Below are positions 1 through 7,131 of a DNA stretch of 64,000 nt, one piece after another (positions within the stretch are counted from its first letter, which is position 1; every line of letters starts with the position of its first letter). The stretch comes from Corynebacterium sp. ACRPH (GTDB taxonomy: Bacteria > Actinomycetota > Actinomycetes > Mycobacteriales > Mycobacteriaceae). The notes under the pieces are model-generated. The model was not told the origin of the DNA, searched no databases, and worked only from the letters and a program-made list of their open reading frames with translations. A program made the position numbers and the translations under genes. The stretch covers positions 1 through 64,000 of the forward strand of contig NZ_JAKRND010000001.1 in NCBI RefSeq assembly GCF_022347285.1, given 5' to 3'.

Positions 1-95
1 GAGGTTCCCTATAGATTATGGGGTTGATAGGCCGGATCTGGAAGTCATGTGAGTGATGGAGGTGACCGGTACTAATTAGCCGATGTTCAACACAA
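1..95 (+). rRNA. 23S rRNA, 3' end (partial)
   Basis: The window opens inside the last domain of 23S rRNA. The stretch ending GGTACTAATTAGCCGATG near base 88 is the conserved 3' end of bacterial 23S, and a 5S gene follows about 150 bases later on the same strand, as in a normal 16S-23S-5S operon. The 3' boundary is approximate. The 5' part lies outside the window. Confidence 0.9.
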
Positions 96-249
96 AAAGC
101 CACTTTTGTTGTGTGGTTGTTGCTGAGACGATTTCGGATTGTCGCAATAGTGTGTGCTCGCGTCTGTTATGCAGTGTCTGGAACGGCACGACACACCAGC
201 TGAATCGGTGTTGGTTTGGTTGGGTGTGTGTTTTGTTCTGATTATTGGT

Positions 250-369
250 TTGTCGGTGGTTGTTAGCGGTGGGGTCACGCCCGGTCCCTTTCCGAACCCG
301 GAAGCTAAGCCTACCTGCGCTGATGGTACTGCACCTGGGAGGGTGTGGGAGAGTAAGTCACCGCCGGCA
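250..369 (+). rRNA. rrf: 5S rRNA
   Basis: Contains the canonical 5S core: CCCGGTCCCTTTCCGAACC, GGAAGCTAAGCC, GATGGTACTGCACC and GGGAGAGTAAGTCACCGCC. The terminal segments TGTCGGTGG and CCGCCGGCA pair to close helix I. Length is about 120 nt. It sits between the 23S tail and a strong terminator, so it ends the rRNA operon. End positions are uncertain by a few bases. Confidence 0.95.
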
Positions 370-387
370 CTAAAACTAAAGAAGAAG

Positions 388-447
388 TGGGGTGTGGGTC
401 GTTGTAACCTTTCAAAGGTTGCAGCAACCCACACCTCATTTTTTTTA
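388..447 (+). terminator. rRNA operon intrinsic terminator
   Basis: A long hairpin with outer arms GGTGTGGGT and ACCCACACC and inner arms GTAACCTTT and AAAGGTTGC, followed by a run of eight or more T from 439. Placed directly after 5S, it is the rho-independent terminator of the rRNA operon. Confidence 0.9.
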
Positions 448-599
448 TGTCTTAACTCACTGCGGCGGAAAAGTAGGCGTCAATAGCAAAGAACAACAAC
501 ATTGCGCCTCCGCAGCAAGCGAAACTAAGATTGATAAGGTTCACGGGACGGGCCTTACAACCCGAAAAGACGAAGACGACGGAAGGTAAACCCCCAAGA

Positions 600-1508
600 A
601 TGGCTGAAAACTCAAGCAACATTTGCGGACGCGGTGGCCGGCCCCAGGGGGAGGGCAAATTCCGCAACAAGGGCGGCTTCAAGCCCAACCGCGGCGGCCG
701 CCCCAACCGCAACTCCAACAAAAAGCGCGGCTCCAACTGGGAAACCCAGCGCGGCCCACACAGCGGCCCGCAGCGAGCCGGCTACCGCGAGGAGCGCCTC
801 AACAAGCGTCTCAACGAACCGGAAGTTTCCCAGGACCTCGACCCGAAGGAGCTCGACCCTTCCGTACGCCAGGAACTCCGCAGCCTCTCAAAGGACAACG
901 CGGACATGGTGGCAAAACACCTGATCATGGCCGCCACGCTGCTGGACAACGAACCGGAGAAGGCGCTCGCCCACGCCCGCGCCGCCAAGGATCGCGCCGG
1001 TCGAGTCTCCGTCGCCCGTGAAACCTGCGGCATCGTCGCCTACCACGCAGGCGAATGGAAGGAAGCTATCTCCGAGCTGCGCGCTGCTCGCCGAATGGCC
1101 GGTGGCCCCGGTTTGCTGCCTGTTCTCGCCGACGCGGAACGCGGCCTCGGGCGACCCGAAAAGGCCCTGGAAGTAGCCAACGACCCGCAGGCTGACAAGC
1201 TGGATGCCGAGTCCAAGGCAGAGCTGGCCATCGTCGTCGCCGGCGCTCACCAAGATCTTGGCCAGTCCGACGAAGCCCTGCTGGCTCTGGAAGCTCAGCT
1301 GGACAACGCTGAAGCCCCAGACGTAACCCGCATGCGCCTGTACTACGCCTACGCTGACGCACTGGCCACGGCCAAGCGCACGGACGAGGCCATCGACTGG
1401 TTCACCCGTGCAGGCGAAATGGATACCGAAGAAGTCCTGGACGTCCTGGACCGCCTGGCCGAACTCGGCGTAGACCCTAACGGTGCAGATCAGAACAAGG
1501 ATAAGTAG
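600..1508 (+). CDS. TPR-repeat protein with Gly/Arg-rich N-terminus
   Basis: A 302-residue protein. The ATG at 600 is preceded by GGAAGG; an in-frame upstream TTG at 531 is less likely because the extension resembles nothing. Residues 1-70 are low complexity, rich in G, R, N and K with several GG-R clusters, like RNA-binding or phase-separating tails. Residues 80-290 form helical pairs typical of tetratricopeptide repeats (EPEKALAHARAAKD, EWKEAISELRAARR, DEAIDWFTRAGEMD). By position it corresponds to mycobacterial Rv1691, a conserved protein of unknown function. It heads the co-directional block 0.6-6.3 kb; the next gene starts 3 bases after its stop. The role is not known to me; a scaffold or RNA-associated function is inference. 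Confidence 0.8.
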   Translation: MAENSSNICGRGGRPQGEGKFRNKGGFKPNRGGRPNRNSNKKRGSNWETQRGPHSGPQRAGYREERLNKRLNEPEVSQDLDPKELDPSVRQELRSLSKDNADMVAKHLIMAATLLDNEPEKALAHARAAKDRAGRVSVARETCGIVAYHAGEWKEAISELRAARRMAGGPGLLPVLADAERGLGRPEKALEVANDPQADKLDAESKAELAIVVAGAHQDLGQSDEALLALEAQLDNAEAPDVTRMRLYYAYADALATAKRTDEAIDWFTRAGEMDTEEVLDVLDRLAELGVDPNGADQNKDK

Positions 1509-1511
1509 CCC

Positions 1512-2519
1512 ATGGCCCACCCGCTGCTGGATAACTACGACGCACTACTAGCCGACCTCGACGGCACCGTGTTCTCTGGCCACACCCCAATTCCGGGCGC
1601 GGCAGAAGGCCTGGCGGGCCGCAAGGTCATGTACGTCACCAACAATGCCTCGCGCGCCCCGCAGCAGGTCGCCGAGCACCTGAATTCCATGGGCTTCCCC
1701 GCGAAGGCGGAAGACGTGGTTACCTCGGCCATGGCCGCCTGCGACCTGGGCAAGCGCTACATCGCCGAAGCCGGTATCGAGCAGCCGATCGCATACGTAA
1801 TCGGCCACGACTCCTTCAAGCAGCTGGTGGCCGACGCTGGCTTTCAGGTCACAGAGACCGCCGACGACCAACCGCACGTGGTCTTCCACGGCCATAGCCC
1901 GGACAACAATTGGGCACGCCTCTCCGAAGGCGCCCTGGCCATCCAGCGCGGAGCCCGCTACTTCGCCTCTAACCTGGATACGACCCTGCCCTCCGAGCGC
2001 GGCTTCCTGGTCGGCAATGGCTCGATGGTCGCGGCCGTGACCTCCGCCACGGGAGTTACCCCCGAATCAGCTGGTAAGCCGGGCCCCGCCATGTTCGAGG
2101 TCGCCGCCCGCCGCATCGGCTCTACAAAGCCCCTGGCCGTCGGCGATCGCCTGGATACCGACATCGCCGGTGGCAACGCCGCGGGGATGGACACGCTCTG
2201 CACCGTGACTGGGGTGTCTACCCACACCGATATTATTGACGCCCCTTCGTCCCACCGACCAACGTTTATTGCAGGTAATCTACGCGACCACCTAACCGGA
2301 TGGTCCGCGAGCGTGGACGAGGGAACTAACCGCATCCGCGTAGCTGCCGGCGAGCTGGGGGACGTGGAAGTCATGGCAGCTGAAGCGCTGGCCGTGGCCG
2401 CGCCGCTGGCGTGGCAGCTGATTGATGACCCGGAGATCCCGCAGATCACTAGGGCCGAGAACATCGACTTTGTAGGCGCAGACGCACAGGCCGTGGAGGC
2501 CTTGGGAGGTTGGAAGTAA
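1512..2519 (+). CDS. HAD-superfamily IIA phosphatase (NagD-like)
   Basis: 335 residues. The HAD nucleophile motif is DLDGT at about residues 15-19, followed by VTNNASRAP (motif II Thr/Ser) and VGDRLDTDIAGG near residue 218 (motif IV acidic residues), with a NagD-type C2 cap between. The mycobacterial gene in this position (Rv1692) has been characterised as a glycerol-3-phosphate phosphatase, so recycling of glycerophospholipid polar heads is likely, but substrate cannot be read from sequence. The roughly 70 residues after the catalytic domain are an actinobacterial extension. The ATG is 3 bases after the TPR gene. A dispersed GGCGTCA motif lies inside the gene at 2237. Confidence 0.85.
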   Translation: MAHPLLDNYDALLADLDGTVFSGHTPIPGAAEGLAGRKVMYVTNNASRAPQQVAEHLNSMGFPAKAEDVVTSAMAACDLGKRYIAEAGIEQPIAYVIGHDSFKQLVADAGFQVTETADDQPHVVFHGHSPDNNWARLSEGALAIQRGARYFASNLDTTLPSERGFLVGNGSMVAAVTSATGVTPESAGKPGPAMFEVAARRIGSTKPLAVGDRLDTDIAGGNAAGMDTLCTVTGVSTHTDIIDAPSSHRPTFIAGNLRDHLTGWSASVDEGTNRIRVAAGELGDVEVMAAEALAVAAPLAWQLIDDPEIPQITRAENIDFVGADAQAVEALGGWK

Positions 2520-2696
2520 GTGGGCGAGGGGCAACCGAAACCTTCGATGCTGTCGGGGGACAGTAGGCGTCAACAAGAAGAGCTGGCACAAGCCGTCGAC
2601 GAGCTACTCGCGCGTGATGTTCACGGCGCCGAAGAAGCCGCCGTGTTGGAGGAAGCACACCGGGTAGTCAACGAGGCGCTAGGGGGCGAACGCTGA
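2520..2696 (+). CDS. small conserved helical protein upstream of tlyA
   Basis: A 58-residue reading frame starting GTG directly after the phosphatase stop (TAA then GTG) and ending in TGA that overlaps the tlyA ATG. The product is mostly one long charged helix (RRQQEELAQAVDELLAR, EEAAVLEEAHRVVNEAL). Mycobacterium tuberculosis has a same-sized conserved ORF at the same place (Rv1693), which supports it being real. No upstream SD is needed because translation would be coupled to the preceding stop. Function unknown. The tight coupling to tlyA suggests the two products are made together. Confidence 0.75.
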   Translation: MGEGQPKPSMLSGDSRRQQEELAQAVDELLARDVHGAEEAAVLEEAHRVVNEALGGER

Positions 2697-3547
2697 TGGC
2701 TAGACGAGGTCCGAAGCTGCAGCGGCTGGATGCGGAGCTGGTGGCCCGGAAGATCGCCCGCAGCCGCGAGCATGCCCAGGAGATGATCAAGGCCGGGCGC
2801 GTGACCGTCAATGGCATGCTGGCGAAAAAGCCGGCCAGTGGCGTGGATGGAAACGTATCCATCAAGGTCGCAGAATCCGAGGACGACCGCTGGGCCAGCC
2901 GCGGCGCACACAAGCTCTTGGGAGCACTGGAGGCTTTCGAGCCCCAGGGCCTCAGCGTTGAGGGCAAGACCGTCCTGGATGCCGGAGCATCCACCGGCGG
3001 TTTTACGGATGTGTGCCTGGATCGTGGGGCGGCGAAGGTGAAGGCCGTGGACGTGGGCTATGGCCAGCTGATCTGGCGGCTACAGAACGATGACCGGGTG
3101 GACGTGATGGACCGAACGAACGTGCGCACCCTCACCCCCGAAGACCTCGGCGGCCAGGTGGACCTGATGGTCGGGGACCTGAGTTTTATTTCGATTCGCC
3201 TGGTACTGCCCGCGCTGGCCGCGTGCGTGAAGGATGGCGGGGATCTGCTGCCGATGGTGAAGCCGCAGTTTGAGGTCGGCAAGGATCGTCTGGGGCACGG
3301 CGGAGTAGTGCGCAGCCCCGAGTTGCGTGCGGAAGTGACCCGCGAAGTGGCTGTCGAGGCGATGAAGTATGGTTTGAGTACGAAGGCCGTTGTCGCCTCC
3401 CCGCTGCCGGGGCCGAGCGGCAATGTTGAGTATTTTCTCTGGTTGGTCAAGGACAGTGCTCCGGTTTCACCTAGCATGGTTGAAAAGGCTGACCACACCG
3501 GCCTGGACGAGATGATTGCAACCGCCATTAAGGAGGGCCCGCAGTGA
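2696..3547 (+). CDS. tlyA: TlyA-type 16S/23S rRNA (cytidine-2'-O)-methyltransferase
   Basis: 283 residues. An N-terminal S4 RNA-binding domain (residues about 5-65, RLDAELVARKIARSREHAQ), then an RrmJ-fold SAM methyltransferase: the SAM loop VLDAGASTGGFTDV lies at about 93-106, and the catalytic region contains GDLSFISIRLVLPAL and MVKPQFEVGKD. TlyA proteins 2'-O-methylate C1409 of 16S and C1920 of 23S rRNA and are needed for capreomycin sensitivity in mycobacteria; older annotations call them haemolysin. The start ATG overlaps the stop of the 58-residue ORF and the stop overlaps the ppnK GTG by 4 bases, indicating coupled translation. Confidence 0.92.
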   Translation: MARRGPKLQRLDAELVARKIARSREHAQEMIKAGRVTVNGMLAKKPASGVDGNVSIKVAESEDDRWASRGAHKLLGALEAFEPQGLSVEGKTVLDAGASTGGFTDVCLDRGAAKVKAVDVGYGQLIWRLQNDDRVDVMDRTNVRTLTPEDLGGQVDLMVGDLSFISIRLVLPALAACVKDGGDLLPMVKPQFEVGKDRLGHGGVVRSPELRAEVTREVAVEAMKYGLSTKAVVASPLPGPSGNVEYFLWLVKDSAPVSPSMVEKADHTGLDEMIATAIKEGPQ

Positions 3548-4533
3548 CCACACCGGGGACTGACCACACCGCGGATCAGGACGCAGAATCTGGTGACAAG
3601 GGCACCAAGGCTGCTTCGGAGGCAAACACCGAGCGTGAGGTTCTTCTGGTTGCACACACCGGTGTGCACGAGAACCTGGGCCTGGCGGCGGAGGCGGCGT
3701 CGCGCCTACAGAAGGGCGGCATCAACGTTCGCGTGATGGCTACCGCCGACCCGGCTCCAGTGGCCCGTCATGAAGTTCTGGGGCGCTTCAAGCGTTTCGG
3801 CCACACCAAGGAGGCCGCCACGGGCGTGGAGATGGTGATTGTTCTGGGCGGCGACGGTACCTTCCTACGCGCAGCCGACATCGCGCACTCGGCGGATGTT
3901 CCGGTGTTGGGCATCAACATGGGCCACATCGGCTTCCTTGCAGAGTGGGAGCAGGAATCTCTGCAGGAAGCGGTGGACCGCGTGATCAACCGCGATTACC
4001 GCATTGAAGACCGCATGACGCTATCGATCACCGCCCGCGACATGGACGGGCGCGTGCTGGGCACCGGCTGGGCGCTGAACGAATGCTCTGTGGAGAACCT
4101 GAACCGCCAAGGCGTGCTGGATACGATCCTGGAGGTCGACGAGCGCCCTGTTTCTTCGTTCGGTTGTGACGGTGTTTTGGTATCGACGCCCACAGGCTCC
4201 ACCGCCTACGCCTTCAGCGCAGGTGGCCCGGTTCTGTGGCCGGAGTTGGATGCGATTCTGGTGGTAACCAGCAACGCGCACACGCTGTTCAGCCGCCCGC
4301 TGGTGGTCTCCCCGAACTCGATGGTGGCGGTGGAGACGAACCCGTCGACCTCGCCCGCGACGGTGGTGATGGATGGTTTCCGCCAGATTCATATGCCCCC
4401 GGGAGCGCGCGTGGAGATCCGCCGCGGCCCGCAGCCGGTGCGCTGGGTGCGCCTGGATTCCGCGCCGTTTACCGACCGACTGGTACACAAGTTCCGCCTG
4501 CCCGTGACGGGCTGGAGGGGTCCGCGCCACTAG
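3544..4533 (+). CDS. ppnK: NAD kinase
   Basis: 329 residues, GTG start overlapping the tlyA stop (GTGA). The signature GGDGTFLRAAD is at residues 102-112, followed by the second family motif ALNECSV and the glycine-rich DGVLVSTPTGSTAYAFSAGGP. It phosphorylates NAD to NADP using ATP or polyphosphate. The first 30 residues are acidic, low in conservation and probably disordered; no in-frame ATG exists after the GTG before the conserved part, so the extension is probably translated. Co-transcribed with tlyA and recN, as in mycobacteria. Confidence 0.93.
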   Translation: MTTPGTDHTADQDAESGDKGTKAASEANTEREVLLVAHTGVHENLGLAAEAASRLQKGGINVRVMATADPAPVARHEVLGRFKRFGHTKEAATGVEMVIVLGGDGTFLRAADIAHSADVPVLGINMGHIGFLAEWEQESLQEAVDRVINRDYRIEDRMTLSITARDMDGRVLGTGWALNECSVENLNRQGVLDTILEVDERPVSSFGCDGVLVSTPTGSTAYAFSAGGPVLWPELDAILVVTSNAHTLFSRPLVVSPNSMVAVETNPSTSPATVVMDGFRQIHMPPGARVEIRRGPQPVRWVRLDSAPFTDRLVHKFRLPVTGWRGPRH

Positions 4534-4535
4534 TA

Positions 4536-6263
4536 ATGCTGCACGAACTACACATTCGCAACCTCGGTGTGATCGAGGAAGCGACGGCGGAGTTTTCCAC
4601 GGGCTTGAGTGTTGTCACCGGCGAGACCGGTGCGGGTAAGACGATGGTGGTTAGCTCCTTGCGTTTGCTTTCCGGGCATCGGGCTGATGCATCCCGCGTG
4701 CGCAATGGTGCGGACAAGGCCAGCGTGGAGGGGATTTTCTCCGCGGATTCCGCCGCCGTGGATGAGCTGGTTGAGCAGGTCGGCGGGTACGTCGACGACG
4801 GGGAAGTTATTGCTTCCCGCACGGTGAACGCCACCGGCCGTTCGCGTGCGCACCTGGCGGGCAAGACGGTGGCTGCGGGCGTGCTGGGGGAGTTCGCCGG
4901 GCACGTTATTACGATCCACGGACAGAACGACCAGCTGCGGCTTCTGGATCCGGTGCGTCAGCTCGGCGCTTTGGATGATTACGCGGGGCTGGGGGAGAAG
5001 GTAGCCACCTACCAGGCTCGCCGCGCTGAGTGGCTGCGCTTGGATAAGGACCTGCGCCGCCGCATGGAGGCGCGCCGCGACCTTGCCCTGGAGAGTGAAA
5101 CCCTGCAGCGCGCGGTGGAGGCCATTGACGAGATAGACCCGCAGCCGGGCGAGGATGTGGAGGTCAAGGCGCAGATCAAGCGCCTGCAGGCCGCCGATGA
5201 CATTCGTGCGGGCTTGCAACGGGCGCAGGCTGCGCTGGACGGCATGGATAGCCTGTCCGGGGATGATTTCGGCGATTCCGAAGGCGCCAGTGCTCTGGTC
5301 GGCCAGGCGACCAACGAGCTGACCAACCTGACGGATACCGAGGGGGAGGGCGGCAACCTTTCCGACTTGGCCGATCGGCTGGGCGAGGTGAGCGTGCTGC
5401 TGGCCGACATTTCCTCCGAGATCGGGCAGGCGCTGCTGGACGTTCCCGACCCCGACGAGCTGGATGGCCTGCTGCAGCGCCAGACCCAGCTCCGGGAGCT
5501 GCGGAAGTATGCCGTGGATGTGGATGGGGCGCTGGCGTGGCGCGATCAGGCGCGCGAGCGTCTGGAATCCATGGACGTTTCCGATGAGGCGTTGCAGAAG
5601 CTGCAGGACGATGTCGCGGCTGCGCGGGATGCGGCGCGCGCGGTGGCTGAGGAGTTGTCTTCGGCGCGCGTGAGGGCGTCCAAAAAATTTTCGAAGGCCG
5701 TCACCGAAGAGATCCGGGGCCTGCACATGTCGGCCGAGATCCGCGTCGACGTGCGGCAGCCCGGTGAGGAGCCGGGCGAGAAAGCGGGCGGCCTGGGGCC
5801 GCACGGCATCGACGAGGTGGAGTTCCAGCTGGTGCAGGGCGGCAATGTGAATCCGCTCGCGGGTTCGGCTTCCGGCGGTGAGCTGTCGCGCGTGATGCTG
5901 GCGCTGGAGGTCGTGCTGGCCGCAGGGACCAAGGGCGGCCGGACGATGGTTTTCGACGAGGTCGACGCGGGTGTTGGCGGCAAGGCTGCCGTGGAGATCG
6001 GGCGCCGTCTGGCGAAGTTGGCGGTTGATAATCAGGTCATCGTCGTGACCCACTTGCCCCAGGTTGCCGCGTTTGGTGACGCCCACGTCTACGTGGCTAA
6101 GGCGACCTCCGCGGACTCGGTGACTTCCTCGGTGCGCACGCTCAGCGAGGATGAGCGGGTGGAGGAGCTGTCGCGCATGCTGGCGGGCTTGGAGTCCGAG
6201 ACGGGGCGGGCTCACGCCGAAGAGCTGATGGCGATGGCTACGGAAGCGAAAGCGGAGCTGTAG
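4536..6263 (+). CDS. recN: DNA repair protein RecN
   Basis: 575 residues. The ATG at 4536 (MLHELHIRNLGVIEE) fits the family start; a much longer open frame upstream is a shadow of ppnK. Walker A GETGAGKT is at residues 29-36. The central 200-400 is coiled coil rich in E, R and A. The C-terminal half holds the ABC signature ASGGELSRVMLALEV and Walker B TMVFDEVDAGVGGKAA, followed by the His-loop VTHLPQVAAFGD. RecN is an SMC-like ATPase acting early at DNA double-strand breaks. It starts 2 bases after the ppnK stop. The co-directional run breaks after it. Confidence 0.94.
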   Translation: MLHELHIRNLGVIEEATAEFSTGLSVVTGETGAGKTMVVSSLRLLSGHRADASRVRNGADKASVEGIFSADSAAVDELVEQVGGYVDDGEVIASRTVNATGRSRAHLAGKTVAAGVLGEFAGHVITIHGQNDQLRLLDPVRQLGALDDYAGLGEKVATYQARRAEWLRLDKDLRRRMEARRDLALESETLQRAVEAIDEIDPQPGEDVEVKAQIKRLQAADDIRAGLQRAQAALDGMDSLSGDDFGDSEGASALVGQATNELTNLTDTEGEGGNLSDLADRLGEVSVLLADISSEIGQALLDVPDPDELDGLLQRQTQLRELRKYAVDVDGALAWRDQARERLESMDVSDEALQKLQDDVAAARDAARAVAEELSSARVRASKKFSKAVTEEIRGLHMSAEIRVDVRQPGEEPGEKAGGLGPHGIDEVEFQLVQGGNVNPLAGSASGGELSRVMLALEVVLAAGTKGGRTMVFDEVDAGVGGKAAVEIGRRLAKLAVDNQVIVVTHLPQVAAFGDAHVYVAKATSADSVTSSVRTLSEDERVEELSRMLAGLESETGRAHAEELMAMATEAKAEL

Positions 6264-6378
6264 AAAATTTTTCTGCCAGCGGGCGCCGGGGTGTGATCGG
6301 CGCTACAGTGGTGCTGTGTTAAGAGTGGGGAGCGCGCACCCGCTGCGATCTGCGTGCAGTGTGAGGGGGACTAAAGCG

Positions 6379-7110
6379 GTGAAGCGTGTAGCGGCAAGTG
6401 TGTTTTTAATTTTTTTTGGATTCGTGTTGACTGCGTGCGGTAGCGAGGGGGAGGAACCTGCCGTGACCGGCGCGTTTGCTGAAACGGAGGGGCGATCGAA
6501 TAGCGAAGGGCCTGTGGATAACTCGGGTTCAGGAGGGTCTGAGGGCGACGGCCGTGTGCTAAAACCTGAGGGGCACAAGGGGATGTGGTTCGAGACCGAG
6601 CCGACGGATCCGTGGGAACACTACGTGTGGGCATCACAGAAGTTCGTGGGGGATCCCATCGAACTTCCGAAGCTAGAGGGGAAGGGCCCCGACGATCCGC
6701 TGGCTGGTCTGCCGGATGTGTGCGACGAGAAGGTTATTGAGCGAATGAAGGAGGTGGGGTTTGATCATGAACATACCAATAGCGAGGGGTTGGTAAGGAC
6801 CTGTTACTTCTTTGAAACTGAAGGTCTGAGGGGACCTTTCTCTGAAGAAATGTTCAATGTTTCTATTGATCCCACTCGAAATCTCGAGGAAAACAAGAAA
6901 AGCGTTGATTATCAGCTCGAGCGCAATGATGTTTCGCTTCTAGGGATTGATCCTGGTGAAAACGAAGATGATTGTGGAGTCGCTAAAGAAGAAGGATCTT
7001 CCGTAATCTACGCGAGATTTATCTCTGGTAATGATGCTGGAGATGTTCGCCTGGTGTGTAATTTGTCCGAGAAATTCTTTCAAATTCTTGATAATTTAGT
7101 AACATATTAA
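6379..7110 (+). CDS. putative lipoprotein (DUF3558-like)
   Basis: 243 residues. The GTG at 6379 is preceded by GAGGGGGA 8 bases upstream; the candidate -10 TACAGT near 6303 fits a separate promoter. The signal peptide VKRVAASVFLIFFGFVLTAC ends in lipobox LTAC, so Cys-20 would be lipidated. A Gly/Ser/Glu-rich linker follows, then a globular part with two or three cysteines (LPDVCDE, RTCYFF, DDCGV, LVCNL) in the arrangement seen in actinobacterial DUF3558 lipoproteins; that family call is tentative. The 3' half (about 6750-7110) is clearly AT-richer than neighbouring genes. It lies between recN and steA, which as I recall are neighbours in relatives, so this gene and the next look inserted. Confidence 0.65.
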   Translation: MKRVAASVFLIFFGFVLTACGSEGEEPAVTGAFAETEGRSNSEGPVDNSGSGGSEGDGRVLKPEGHKGMWFETEPTDPWEHYVWASQKFVGDPIELPKLEGKGPDDPLAGLPDVCDEKVIERMKEVGFDHEHTNSEGLVRTCYFFETEGLRGPFSEEMFNVSIDPTRNLEENKKSVDYQLERNDVSLLGIDPGENEDDCGVAKEEGSSVIYARFISGNDAGDVRLVCNLSEKFFQILDNLVTY

Positions 7111-7131
7111 TGAAATATATGGGGTGGGGAA

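Noticed and set aside
4236..4535. Open frame extending recN 100 codons upstream into ppnK
   Set aside because: The extra residues are a shadow of ppnK; the RecN family begins MLHELHIRNLG at 4536.
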